Assembly (NCBI RefSeq): GCF_033001325.1
Contig: NZ_CP133111.1
Coordinates: forward strand, 186,001 to 250,000
Direction of reading: 5' to 3'
DNA: 64,000 nt
Source: Rhodopseudomonas sp. BAL398
Lineage (GTDB): Bacteria; Pseudomonadota; Alphaproteobacteria; Rhizobiales; Xanthobacteraceae
Part shown: positions 20,076-28,553 of the stretch, piece by piece
How positions within the stretch are numbered: position 1 is the stretch's first letter
How the letters are laid out: each line of letters opens with the position of its first letter
Notes under the pieces: model-generated
The model's input: the letters and a program-made list of their open reading frames with translations, nothing else
The model's database searches: none
Told to the model about the DNA's origin: nothing
Translations under genes and position numbers: made by a program

Positions 20076-20309
20076 ATGCCTAAATCTATATTTGTCCTCG
20101 CCTTGCTGCTTGGCTCGATCTCCACCGCTGCCAATGCCGAGCAGCGCAGCGGCACCGACCAGGAGCAGAAGGCCTGCGCGCGCGACGTGACGCGCCATTG
20201 CCGCAAAGTGATGGATCAGGGCGATTTCGTGGTGCTGGCCTGTCTCAAGGAAAACCGCGCCAAATTGAGCAAGGCCTGCAACCAGGTGTTGCTCAATCAC
20301 GGCCAGTAA
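20076..20309 (+). CDS. Small secreted cysteine-containing protein
   Basis: 77 residues starting at ATG 20076, with GAAGGA 5 nt upstream. A signal peptide (IFVLALLLGSISTAANA) precedes a mature domain of about 56 residues with four Cys (ACARDVTRHCRKV, LACLKEN, KACNQ), spaced like the cysteine-rich repeats found in small periplasmic proteins of Rhizobiales. It probably folds with two disulphides in the periplasm. It is not obviously tied to the hopanoid genes starting 196 bp downstream. Function unknown. Confidence 0.75.
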   Translation: MPKSIFVLALLLGSISTAANAEQRSGTDQEQKACARDVTRHCRKVMDQGDFVVLACLKENRAKLSKACNQVLLNHGQ

Positions 20310-20505
20310 ATCCCTCCGGCGCTGGCGCCGGCCGCGACCAGCTTAGGCCGGTCGGCCCAGGGCTGGATGGTATGATGGTGGCGCCGCGATCCGGCCAGGT
20401 TTTGCGAAAAATTGGTCGATATCGTTGGTTTAGCCGGCAGATTTCCCTTATATGGCGTCGCGATCGATCCCCGCTGTCCGGCGGCCGGATCGGCGTCGCG
20501 CGCCC

Positions 20506-21405
20506 ATGTCCGAACCAGTGCAGCAGATGACCTCCGCGAACGAATTGCGATCCGGCAAGACCCATCGGGACGAGAATTTCCCGGTGGCGTCGTGGATCAT
20601 CCATCCGCGACACCGGGCGCTGATTCTCGCCTTCTATAATTTCGTCCGCACCGCCGACGACATCGCCGATCACGCCGCGCTCGATGGCGCCGCGAAACTC
20701 GGTTTTCTCGACCTGCTGGAAGCCGAATTGCTCGGGCAGGGCGACAGCCAGCCCGAGGCGGTCGATCTGCGGCGCGCGCTCGCCGAACGCGGCATGCCGC
20801 CGCGCCACGCGCTCGACGTGCTGATCGCGTTTCGCATGGACGTCAACAAGCTGCGTTACGAGAATTGGGACGAGGTCATTCACTATTGCCGCTATTCGGC
20901 GATGCCAGTGGGGCGCTTCATGCTCGACGTCCATGGCGAGAGCACGTCGACCTGGGCGGCGTCGGATGCGCTATGTGCGGCGTTGCAGATCAACAATCAT
21001 CTGCAGGATTGCGGCAAGGATTATCGCGACCTCAACCGGGTCTATCTGCCGCGCGACGCGCTGCAAGCCGCCGGCGCCGAGGCCGAGGCGCTCGGACAGA
21101 CCCGCGCCTCGCCGGCGCTGCTGCAATGCCTGCAGGCGCTCGCCGCGCGCAATGAGGGCTTGCTGGCGCAGAGCCGGTTGCTCGGCGGCGAGGTCAAGGA
21201 TCTGCGGCTCGGGCTGGAGATCTCGGTGATCCAGGCCTTCGCCGACAAGATCGTGCAGCTGCTCAAGCAGCGCGATCCGCTAAGCGAGCGGGTGCATCTG
21301 CGGCCGGTCGAATTGCTGGCGCAAAGCGCCGGCGGCATCGCCGCCGAACTGGCGCGCCGCGTGATCGGCCGGCGCCCCTTGTCGAAGCCGGCGCCGCGCG
21401 CATGA
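20506..21405 (+). CDS. hpnC: Hydroxysqualene synthase HpnC
   Basis: 299 residues from ATG 20506; an upstream ATG at 20452 and an internal one at 20527 are alternatives. It is a trans-prenyltransferase of the squalene/phytoene synthase fold, with the acidic motifs TADDIAD and DYRDLNRVYLP. In the three-enzyme route shown for HpnCDE, HpnC turns presqualene diphosphate into hydroxysqualene. It opens the hpnC-D-E-shc-G run; the stop overlaps the hpnD start as ATGA. Confidence 0.94.
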   Translation: MSEPVQQMTSANELRSGKTHRDENFPVASWIIHPRHRALILAFYNFVRTADDIADHAALDGAAKLGFLDLLEAELLGQGDSQPEAVDLRRALAERGMPPRHALDVLIAFRMDVNKLRYENWDEVIHYCRYSAMPVGRFMLDVHGESTSTWAASDALCAALQINNHLQDCGKDYRDLNRVYLPRDALQAAGAEAEALGQTRASPALLQCLQALAARNEGLLAQSRLLGGEVKDLRLGLEISVIQAFADKIVQLLKQRDPLSERVHLRPVELLAQSAGGIAAELARRVIGRRPLSKPAPRA

Positions 21406-22241
21406 ACCAGCAATCCCCGAACGCGCCGGCCCAGCACCAGGGCGCTGCCCATGGCAGTTCGTTCTACGCCGCGATGCGCATCCTGCCGCGGGCGCAGCGC
21501 GAGGCCATGTTCCAGGTCTACAGCTTCTGCCGCTATGTCGACGACATCGCCGATTCCGACGGGCCGCGCGACGCCCGCCTGGCGCAGTTGCAGCAATGGC
21601 GCGAAGACATCGACGCGCTGTATCGCGGCGAGCCGCCGGAGCGGCTGCAGGACTATCAGCAATCGGTGCGCGACTTCGGCCTCAAGCGCGAGGACTTCCT
21701 CGCCATCATCGACGGCATGGAGATGGACGTGCCCGCCGACATCCGGGCGCCCGACGAGGCGACGCTGGATCTGTATTGCGACCGGGTCGCCTCCGCGGTC
21801 GGCCGGCTGTCAGTGCGGATTTTTGGCCTGCCCGAGGCCGATGGCATCGAACTGGCGCATCATCTGGGCCGCGCGCTGCAATTGACCAATATCCTGCGCG
21901 ACATCGACGAGGACGCCGGAATCGGCCGGCTCTATCTGCCGCGCGAAGGCTTGCTGCGCGCCGGGATATCCAGCACCGATCCGCGCGAAGTGGCGCAGCA
22001 CCCGGCGCTGACGCTGGTCTGCGATCCGCTGGTCGCGCGCGCGCAGGCGCATTTCAAGAACGCCGACGCGGTGATGGACCGCAACCGGCGCCGCGTGGTG
22101 CGGGCGCCGCGGATCATGTCGAAATATTATCATGGGATCCTGCGCTTGCTGATCGCGCGCGGCTTCGCGCTGCCGCGCGCGCCGGTGCGGCTCGGCTCGG
22201 CGTCGCGCATCGCGATCCTGCTGCAATACGCGATCATCTGA
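21402..22241 (+). CDS. hpnD: Presqualene diphosphate synthase HpnD
   Basis: 279 residues. Squalene/phytoene synthase fold, with YVDDIAD near residue 46 and DIDEDAGIGRLYLP near residue 167 as Mg2+-diphosphate binding motifs. It joins two farnesyl diphosphates to presqualene diphosphate, the substrate of HpnC. Its start overlaps the hpnC stop (ATGA) and its stop overlaps the hpnE start by one base (TGATG), so the three are translationally coupled. Confidence 0.95.
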   Translation: MNQQSPNAPAQHQGAAHGSSFYAAMRILPRAQREAMFQVYSFCRYVDDIADSDGPRDARLAQLQQWREDIDALYRGEPPERLQDYQQSVRDFGLKREDFLAIIDGMEMDVPADIRAPDEATLDLYCDRVASAVGRLSVRIFGLPEADGIELAHHLGRALQLTNILRDIDEDAGIGRLYLPREGLLRAGISSTDPREVAQHPALTLVCDPLVARAQAHFKNADAVMDRNRRRVVRAPRIMSKYYHGILRLLIARGFALPRAPVRLGSASRIAILLQYAII

Positions 22242-23494
22242 TGCCAGGCACCGTTCACATCATTGGCGCGGGCCTGTCCGGATTGTCGGCGGCGATCCGG
22301 CTGGCCGGCGCCGGCCGCCAGGTCCAGCTCCACGAGGCGATGCAGCAGGCCGGCGGCCGCTGCCGCTCCTATTTCGATGCCGCCACCGGACTGACCATCG
22401 ACAACGGCAATCATCTGCTGCTGTCGGGCAATCGCGCGGCTTTGGCCTATGCGCGGTCGATCGGGACCGAGGCCGGCCTGGTCGGGCCGGCGAGCGCCGA
22501 ATTTCATTTCATCGATGTCGGCACCGGCAAGCGCTGGCAGCTCAGGCTCGGCGACGGCCGGCTGCCGCTGTGGGTGCTCGACAAGCAAAGCCGCGTGCCG
22601 GACACCGGCCTGCGCGATTATCTGGCCTTGATGCCGTTGATCTGGGCCTCGCCGAGCCGGCTGATTGGCGACACCATTCCCTGCGAGGGCACGCTGTACC
22701 GGCGCCTGGTGCAGCCGCTGCTGCTGGCGGCGCTCAATGTCGACCCGCCGGAAGGCTCGGCCGGGCTGGCCGGCGCGGTGGTGCGCGAGACCCTGCTGGC
22801 CGGCGGGGCGGCCTGCCGACCGCTGATCGCGCGCGACGGCTTGAGCGCGGTCCTGGTCGAGCCCGCGCTCGACAAATTGCGCCACAGCGGCGCGGGGGTG
22901 CAGTTCGGCCATGAGCTGCGCGGCTTCGGCAAGTTGGGCGACCGCCTCGGCGAACTGGATTTCGGCGGCGACCGCGTCGCGGTCGGCCCCGAGGATGCGG
23001 TGGTGCTGGCGGTGCCGCCGCGCCCGGCCGCGGCGCTGCTGCCGGGCCTGCCGACGCCGCGCAAATATCGGGCGATCGTCAACGCGCATTTCCGCTTCAC
23101 GCCGCCGCCGCATCTGCCGGCCCTGACCGGGGTGATCGGCGGGCTGGTGGAATGGCTGTTCGCCTTCCCCGACCGATTGTCGATCACCATCAGCAATGGC
23201 GACCGGCTGGTCGAACTGCCGCGGGAGGAATTGGCGCTGTCGATCTGGCAGGAAATCTGTAAGATCGCCGGCATCACCGCCGAATTGCCGGCGTGGCAGA
23301 TTGTGCGTGAGCGCCGCGCCACCTTCGAGGCGACACCGGAGCAGAACGCGCTGCGGCCCGGCCCGGTGACCCAGTATAAAAACCTGTTTCTCGCCGGCGA
23401 CTGGACTGATACGGGGGTGCCAGCCACCATCGAAGGCTCGGTGCGGTCCGGCAACCGTGCCGCCGACCTCGTCCTGGCGATGCGCCAGCCCTAG
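22241..23494 (+). CDS. hpnE: Hydroxysqualene dehydroxylase HpnE
   Basis: 417 residues from ATG 22241. The frame is open far upstream through hpnD, but this ATG begins the FAD-binding motif (VHIIGAGLSGLSAAIRLAG) and overlaps the hpnD stop. It belongs to the flavin-dependent amine oxidase/phytoene desaturase superfamily; the C-terminal FAD contact is NLFLAGDWTDTGVPATIEG. It reduces hydroxysqualene to squalene, completing the HpnDCE route. shc starts 13 bp downstream. Confidence 0.95.
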   Translation: MPGTVHIIGAGLSGLSAAIRLAGAGRQVQLHEAMQQAGGRCRSYFDAATGLTIDNGNHLLLSGNRAALAYARSIGTEAGLVGPASAEFHFIDVGTGKRWQLRLGDGRLPLWVLDKQSRVPDTGLRDYLALMPLIWASPSRLIGDTIPCEGTLYRRLVQPLLLAALNVDPPEGSAGLAGAVVRETLLAGGAACRPLIARDGLSAVLVEPALDKLRHSGAGVQFGHELRGFGKLGDRLGELDFGGDRVAVGPEDAVVLAVPPRPAAALLPGLPTPRKYRAIVNAHFRFTPPPHLPALTGVIGGLVEWLFAFPDRLSITISNGDRLVELPREELALSIWQEICKIAGITAELPAWQIVRERRATFEATPEQNALRPGPVTQYKNLFLAGDWTDTGVPATIEGSVRSGNRAADLVLAMRQP

Positions 23495-23507
23495 TCCCGG
23501 CGCCAGC

Positions 23508-25496
23508 ATGCACGGAGAGATAGCGAGCAAGATGCATTCGGGTACGATTGATTCCGCGGCCGCTGGCGGCGACGCGCTCGAAGCCAGTATCGACGCGGCG
23601 CGGCAGGCCTTGCTGGGCTACCGCCAATCCGACGGCCATTGGGTGTTCGAGCTCGAGGCCGATTGCACCATCCCGTCCGAATATGTGCTGCTGCGGCACT
23701 ATCTGGGCGAGCCGGTCGATGCCGCGCTGGAAGCCAAGATTGCGGTCTATCTGCGCCGCATCCAGGGCCCCCATGGTGGCTGGCCGCTGGTCCATGACGG
23801 CGATTTCGATATGAGCGCCAGCGTGAAGGCCTATTTCGCGCTGAAGATGATCGGCGACAGCGTCGACGCGCCGCATATGGCGCGGGCGCGCGAGGCGATC
23901 CGCGCGCGCGGTGGCGCCATCCACGCCAACGTCTTCACCCGCTTTCTGCTGACGATGTTCGGGATCCTGACCTGGCGCAGCGTGCCGGTGCTGCCGGTCG
24001 AGATCATGCTGCTGCCAATGTGGTCGCCGTTCCATCTCAACAAGATCTCCTATTGGGCGCGCACCACGATCGTGCCGTTGATGGTGCTGACGGCGTTGAA
24101 GCCGCGGGCGATCAACCGGCTGGGCGTGGGCCTCGACGAATTGTTTCTGCAGGATCCGCGATCGATCGGGATGCCGGCCAGGGCGCCGCATCAGAACCGT
24201 GGCATGTTCAAACTGTTCGGCGCGATCGACGTCGTCCTGCGCGCGATCGAGCCGCTGATTCCGAAGCGGCTGCGCAAACACGCCATCGACCTCGCGGTCG
24301 CCTTCGTCGAGGAGCGGTTGAACGGCGAAGACGGGTTGGGGGCGATCTATCCGCCGATGGCCAATACCGTGATGATGTACAAGGTGCTGGGGTTTCCGGA
24401 GGACCATCCGCCGCGTGCGATCACCCGCAGGGGTATCGACAAGCTGCTGGTGATCCATGACGACGAGGCCTACTGCCAGCCCTGCGTGTCGCCGATATGG
24501 GACACCTCGCTGACCTGTCACGCGCTGATCGAGGCCGGCGGCGGCGAGGTCGCCCAACCGGTCCGCGACGGTCTGGACTGGCTGCTGCCCAAGCAGGTGC
24601 TCGACGTCGAGGGCGACTGGGCCGTGAAGGCGCCGAATGTCCGCCCCGGCGGCTGGGCGTTCCAGTACAACAATGCCCATTATCCCGATCTCGACGACAC
24701 CGCGGTGGTGGTGATGGCGATGGACCGCGCGCGGCGCGACCGGCCGAGCCTGGCTTACGACACCGCGATCGCCCGTGCCCGCGAGTGGATCGAGGGGATG
24801 CAGAGCGACGACGGCGGCTGGGCCGCCTTCGATGTCAACAATACCGAATATTATCTGAACAACATTCCGTTCTCCGACCACGGCGCCATGCTGGATCCGC
24901 CGACCGAGGACGTAACCGCGCGTTGTGTCTCGATGTTGACGCAACTCGGCGAGACCGCCCAGTCGAGCAAGGCGGTGGCGCGGGGGGTCGATTATCTACT
25001 CAAGACCCAGCTCGCCGAAGGCTCGTGGTACGGCCGCTGGGGCCTGAACTACATTTACGGCACCTGGTCGGTGTTGTGCGCGCTGAACGCCGCCGGCCTC
25101 GATCACCAGCACGCGGCGATCCGCAAGGCGGTGGCGTGGCTGGCATCGATCCAGAACCCCGATGGCGGCTGGGGCGAGGATGCGACCAGCTACCGGCTCG
25201 ACTATCAGGGCCACGAAAAATCGCCCTCGACCGCGTCACAAACGGCATGGGCCTTGCTTGCCCTAATGGCTGCGGGCGAGGTCGATCACCCGGCAGTGGC
25301 GCGCGGCGTTGATTACCTAAAAACCACACAGACCGAAAAAGGAGTGTGGGACGAGCTGCGCTACACCGGTTCTGGCTTTCCGCGGGTGTTTTATCTGCGG
25401 TATCATGGCTATGCAAAATTCTTTCCGCTCTGGGCGCTGGCGCGGTATCGAAATTTGAGAGCCACGAACAGCAAGGTCGTAGGGGTCGGAATGTGA
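23508..25496 (+). CDS. shc: Squalene-hopene cyclase
   Basis: 662 residues from ATG 23508 (ATG 23532 is possible). It is a monotopic membrane cyclase that folds squalene into hopene or diplopterol. The catalytic acid motif DLDDTA is at residues 394-399. Several QW-type repeats are visible, for example QSDDGGWAAFD, EGSWYGRWG and QNPDGGWGED. Length and order match bacterial SHC. It follows hpnE by 13 bp and its stop overlaps the GTG start proposed for hpnG, giving one tight operon. Also called hpnF. Confidence 0.96.
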   Translation: MHGEIASKMHSGTIDSAAAGGDALEASIDAARQALLGYRQSDGHWVFELEADCTIPSEYVLLRHYLGEPVDAALEAKIAVYLRRIQGPHGGWPLVHDGDFDMSASVKAYFALKMIGDSVDAPHMARAREAIRARGGAIHANVFTRFLLTMFGILTWRSVPVLPVEIMLLPMWSPFHLNKISYWARTTIVPLMVLTALKPRAINRLGVGLDELFLQDPRSIGMPARAPHQNRGMFKLFGAIDVVLRAIEPLIPKRLRKHAIDLAVAFVEERLNGEDGLGAIYPPMANTVMMYKVLGFPEDHPPRAITRRGIDKLLVIHDDEAYCQPCVSPIWDTSLTCHALIEAGGGEVAQPVRDGLDWLLPKQVLDVEGDWAVKAPNVRPGGWAFQYNNAHYPDLDDTAVVVMAMDRARRDRPSLAYDTAIARAREWIEGMQSDDGGWAAFDVNNTEYYLNNIPFSDHGAMLDPPTEDVTARCVSMLTQLGETAQSSKAVARGVDYLLKTQLAEGSWYGRWGLNYIYGTWSVLCALNAAGLDHQHAAIRKAVAWLASIQNPDGGWGEDATSYRLDYQGHEKSPSTASQTAWALLALMAAGEVDHPAVARGVDYLKTTQTEKGVWDELRYTGSGFPRVFYLRYHGYAKFFPLWALARYRNLRATNSKVVGVGM

Positions 25497-26239
25497 TTTT
25501 GGGGGCGGTGGGCGGCACGTCCGCGGTCGATCTAGTTGATCCGCGGCCGGTTTTGATTGTGACGGGGCTTTTGCAGGAAGCCCGGATCGCGGCGGGACCC
25601 GGATTGACGGTGATCTGCAGCAGTAGCGATCCCAAGCAATTGCGGGCTCTTCTGGCGAAATTCGATGCCTCGTCGATTCGCGGCGTGATCAGCTTCGGCG
25701 TGGCCGGCGGTCTCGATCCGGCGCTCAAATCCGGCGATGTGGTGATTGCCACAGAGGTCACGGCGGGCGGATCCCGCTGGGAGGCCACGCCAGCATTGAC
25801 CGAGGAATTGATCGGCAGCACCGGCCTGGGTGGCCAGCATGTGGTCCGCGGCGGTCTGGCCGGTGTCGAGCAGGTGGTCGCGGCGCGCGCCGCCAAGGCG
25901 GTGCTGCATTCCGAGACCGGGGCCGCCGCCGTCGACATGGAAAGCCATATCGCCGCCGCCTATGCCTTCGAGGCCGGCCTGCCATTCGCCGCCTTGCGGG
26001 TGATCAGCGATCCCGCCAGCCGCGCGCTGCCGGCGGTGGTTGCCTCCGCGATCAAGCCGAATGGCGATATCGACCTGGCCAAGGTGTTGCGCGGCGTCGC
26101 CCGCCATCCGACGTCGATCCGGTCATTGGTATCGACCGGAATCGATTTCAACCGCGCCCTGCGCAGCTTGCGCGGCTGTCGGAGTTTCATGCTCGACGGC
26201 GTTTTGGGCAGCGGCGGCTTCGTCGCGGCGGATCTCTGA
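25493..26239 (+). CDS. hpnG: Adenosylhopane nucleoside phosphorylase HpnG
   Basis: 248 residues from GTG 25493, overlapping the shc stop by 4 nt (GTGA); the frame is open upstream inside shc but without a better start. It belongs to the purine nucleoside phosphorylase/MTAN superfamily: VISFGVAGGLDPALKSGDVV in the core and AAAVDMESHIAAAYA near residue 143. It removes adenine from adenosylhopane on the way to ribosylhopane and bacteriohopanetetrol. The last 33 bases, including the stop, closely match a stretch near the 3' end of hpnH (30361-30393). Confidence 0.92.
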   Translation: MILGAVGGTSAVDLVDPRPVLIVTGLLQEARIAAGPGLTVICSSSDPKQLRALLAKFDASSIRGVISFGVAGGLDPALKSGDVVIATEVTAGGSRWEATPALTEELIGSTGLGGQHVVRGGLAGVEQVVAARAAKAVLHSETGAAAVDMESHIAAAYAFEAGLPFAALRVISDPASRALPAVVASAIKPNGDIDLAKVLRGVARHPTSIRSLVSTGIDFNRALRSLRGCRSFMLDGVLGSGGFVAADL

Positions 26240-26244
26240 CGGCG
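26212..26244. repeat. Direct repeat, left copy, at hpnG end
   Basis: This 33-bp stretch matches 30361-30393 at 30 of 33 positions by direct comparison, in the same orientation. The pair encloses the tetR-emrAB module. The core CGTCGCGGCGGATCTC is identical. Confidence 0.6.
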
Positions 26245-26541
26245 CAATTGATACCAAAGGCGTTTTGGTTTTGACTCATCCGCGTGGCCGGGCTTGACCC
26301 GGCCATGACGAACGAGAGGCCGTGCCCCCTGGTATGAGTACCCGTTCATCAAGAAGTCCGAACCCGGCAAGATATTCCGCCGCTGCACTGACGACGGTAG
26401 ACGCACCGCCGCGGATAGAGCCAGCTTGGCGACCGCCCAAAGGTCCAGGTGACGAACCGACCGGCAGGGAGCGAGCAAACGTTTCGCGGCCACATCCGCG
26501 ATAGAATCTCGGCCTGGTGGCCGACCGCCGGCGATAGACGC
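26240..26541. other. Gap between hpnG and tetR
   Basis: 302 bp with no supported gene. It holds a palindromic repeat at 26285-26305. The rest shows no clear signal. It forms the left edge of the efflux module inserted in the hopanoid locus. Confidence 0.5.
26285..26305. repeat. GGCCGGG palindrome
   Basis: A perfect 8-bp stem TGGCCGGG/CCCGGCCA with loop CTTGA, followed by ATGACGAAC. This is a dispersed intergenic repeat type frequent in Bradyrhizobiaceae (from memory). Confidence 0.75.
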
Positions 26542-27234
26542 TCAACTGCGTTCGTGCCTGTGCAATTTGAGCAGCGCCGTCGTTTGCAGACGCAGGAGCT
26601 GTTTCAATTTCGCCAAGCGCGCAGGCGTGATGTCGTCCCAGCCAACCATCTTTTTCAGGTGGCCGGGCGCGAGATGGAGCGTCATCAATTGGCCGTTGAT
26701 GGTGGCTGACACCAGGCGCGCTTCGTCCTTTGTCATGTTGTCTCCGGCAATCCGCGAGACGAGGGCCTGACAGCACTCATTGAGGCGATCACCGAGAGAC
26801 GTCTTGGCCGGTTTCGGGGGGCCTTTTGGCTGCACGCGCCAGCGCGCGACAAAAAGCGCTCGGCTCGCTGAATCCTCGGTTCCGAGCAGGAAATCGGCAA
26901 GACAATCGAGAAACGAACAATAGGCCTCGATCAGCTTGTCGCTGCTCGCGCCGCTCTTGAGCAGTCCCTCGGCGATGCTCAGCACGGGGCCCATCGTATC
27001 TTGGGCGTCCGTCAGGAGATGTTCGATGCAGGCGTCGTAAAGCCCTTCCTTGTTCTCGAAATAATATTGCAGCGAGGGGGCGGGCACTTCTGCTTGCGCC
27101 GCGATCTCGCGCGTCGTGACACCGTCAAAGCCATGTGCGCCAAACAGCGTCATTGCCGTGCTGATGATCCGCGCACGGGTTTCTTCCCCACGCGGATAAG
27201 TGGTCCCGGCATTGTTTCGTCGCGCGGCCTTCAT
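26542..27234 (-). CDS. TetR-family repressor (CerR-like C-terminus)
   Basis: 230 residues from ATG at 27234 (the frame runs on upstream through the operator region without a better start). The N-terminal helix-turn-helix lies in TRARIISTAMTLFGAHGFDG and TTREIAAQAEVPAPSLQYYF. The C-terminus resembles the CerR-type ligand domain. It is divergent from emrAB, with two palindromes in the 149-bp gap, so it most likely represses emrAB and itself and is relieved by an efflux substrate. It is local to the module and not known to be a hopanoid regulator. Confidence 0.88.
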   Translation of the reverse strand: MKAARRNNAGTTYPRGEETRARIISTAMTLFGAHGFDGVTTREIAAQAEVPAPSLQYYFENKEGLYDACIEHLLTDAQDTMGPVLSIAEGLLKSGASSDKLIEAYCSFLDCLADFLLGTEDSASRALFVARWRVQPKGPPKPAKTSLGDRLNECCQALVSRIAGDNMTKDEARLVSATINGQLMTLHLAPGHLKKMVGWDDITPARLAKLKQLLRLQTTALLKLHRHERS

Positions 27235-27298
27235 GGCGTCCTTCCTGTCAGGCGTCCCTTCTGATCCCACAATACAGCTACGCCATAAATTATACCAG

Positions 27299-27327
27299 TT
27301 GACATATTTATTCCACGTGGAATAAAT
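27299..27327 (+). promoter_or_regulatory. Candidate promoter of emrAB
   Basis: A perfect -35 box TTGACA at 27299-27304 is followed after 17 nt by ATAAAT (27322-27327) as a -10-like element. The first operator palindrome covers the spacer and -10, which fits repression by blocking polymerase. Confidence 0.55.
27306..27327. promoter_or_regulatory. TetR operator 1 (22-bp perfect palindrome)
   Basis: A perfect inverted repeat centred between 27316 and 27317, with core TATTCCACGTGGAATA. It overlaps the candidate emrAB promoter and shares the TATTCCA-N2-TGGAATA pattern with operator 2. Confidence 0.75.
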
Positions 27328-27333
27328 GATAAA

Positions 27334-27349
27334 TATTCCAGGTGGAATA
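27334..27349. promoter_or_regulatory. TetR operator 2
   Basis: TATTCCAGGTGGAATA, palindromic except at its two central bases. Its centre is 25 bp from that of operator 1, and both arms match operator 1. Confidence 0.7.
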
Positions 27350-27383
27350 AATCTGCTGCTGGGACGGATCAAAGGGCCAGACA

Positions 27384-28553
27384 ATGAGCGTTGCAGTGGT
27401 GCCAAAGCCGACGGCCTTCGACCAAAGCGACGTCGAGCCTGTGGCCGTTTCGCCCGCCGGGAAAACCACCGGCGCCGGAAAAATCAGCCGGAGTCGCCTG
27501 GTACTGGGCGCGGCGGCGGCGTTGGCAATCACCATTGGCGCCGTCTATTTCCACCACTGGTACGTCGCTGGCCGCTTTATCGAGAACACGGATAACGCCT
27601 ATCTGCGGGCCGATCAGGTCTCGATGGCACCCCGGGTCTCCGGCTATGTCACCGATATCTATGTGCAAAACAATGATGAAGTCACCGCCGGTCAGCCGCT
27701 GATCAAGGTCGATGCGCGGCGCTACGAAGTCGCGCTACGTCAAGCCAAGGCGACGGTTCATGCGCGAGAGGCGGATGTCGAGAAGAGCGAGGCTGATCTT
27801 CGGCAACAGGATGCCATGATCGCCCAGGCGCAGGCCGACGAAGACAATGCTGACCTCGCCGTCGATCTGGCGCAGAAGGAATTGGACCGCTCTGCAAGGC
27901 TGGTGGCGCGGGGAGTCACCAGCCAGCAGCAGAATGATCAGGCGCAAAATGCGCTGAAGCGGGCGCAGTCAGTAAAGCTTTTGAAAAAGGCTGTCCTTGA
28001 CGGAGCGCAGCGTCAGGTTGCGATGCGCGCGGCTGAGATCGATCAGGCGCGTGCGCAGCTCGCCGCCGCGCAGGAAAGTCAGCACCAGGCGGAGCTTGAT
28101 CTGGATGACACGACGCTGCGCGCGTCGATTGCCGGGCGAGTGGGGGACCGCACGGCGCAGGTCGGCCAGTTCGTCCAACCGGGAACACTGCTGTTGACGG
28201 TCGTGCCGACGCGCCAACTTTATCTGGTGGCCAACTTCAAAGAAACCCAGATCGAGAAAATGCGGGCGGGCCAGCCTGCGGACATCAAGGTCGACGCCTA
28301 TCCTGGGCTTGCCTTGCACGGCACAGTCGACAGCTTCGCACCGGGGACCGGGTCTCAGTTCGCGCTGCTACCACCGGAGAACGCGACTGGGAATTTCACC
28401 AAGATCGTTCAGCGCGTGCCCGTCCGCATTCGCGTCGATGCCCCGACCAGCAATGCTCCGGCTCTGGTCCCCGGTCTGTCGGTGACGGTTTCGGTGGATA
28501 CCAATGCGAACGCGCGGGTCCGTCAGGCGCAGGCGGACGGGTCGGTTCAATGA
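27384..28553 (+). CDS. emrA: Multidrug efflux membrane-fusion protein EmrA
   Basis: 389 residues. One N-terminal membrane anchor at about 35-57, then a lipoyl-like half motif (VTDIYVQNNDEVTAGQPL), a long alpha-helical hairpin at about 105-225 and a beta-barrel domain. This is the HlyD/EmrA layout linking an inner-membrane MFS pump to an outer-membrane channel. No TolC-type gene is nearby. The stop overlaps the emrB start as ATGA. It is expressed from the operator-bearing promoter opposite tetR. Confidence 0.92.
   Translation: MSVAVVPKPTAFDQSDVEPVAVSPAGKTTGAGKISRSRLVLGAAAALAITIGAVYFHHWYVAGRFIENTDNAYLRADQVSMAPRVSGYVTDIYVQNNDEVTAGQPLIKVDARRYEVALRQAKATVHAREADVEKSEADLRQQDAMIAQAQADEDNADLAVDLAQKELDRSARLVARGVTSQQQNDQAQNALKRAQSVKLLKKAVLDGAQRQVAMRAAEIDQARAQLAAAQESQHQAELDLDDTTLRASIAGRVGDRTAQVGQFVQPGTLLLTVVPTRQLYLVANFKETQIEKMRAGQPADIKVDAYPGLALHGTVDSFAPGTGSQFALLPPENATGNFTKIVQRVPVRIRVDAPTSNAPALVPGLSVTVSVDTNANARVRQAQADGSVQ

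Noticed and set aside
21596-22240. Long 5' extension of hpnE
   Set aside because: It lies within hpnD in another frame; the FAD motif starts at ATG 22241, which overlaps the hpnD stop.
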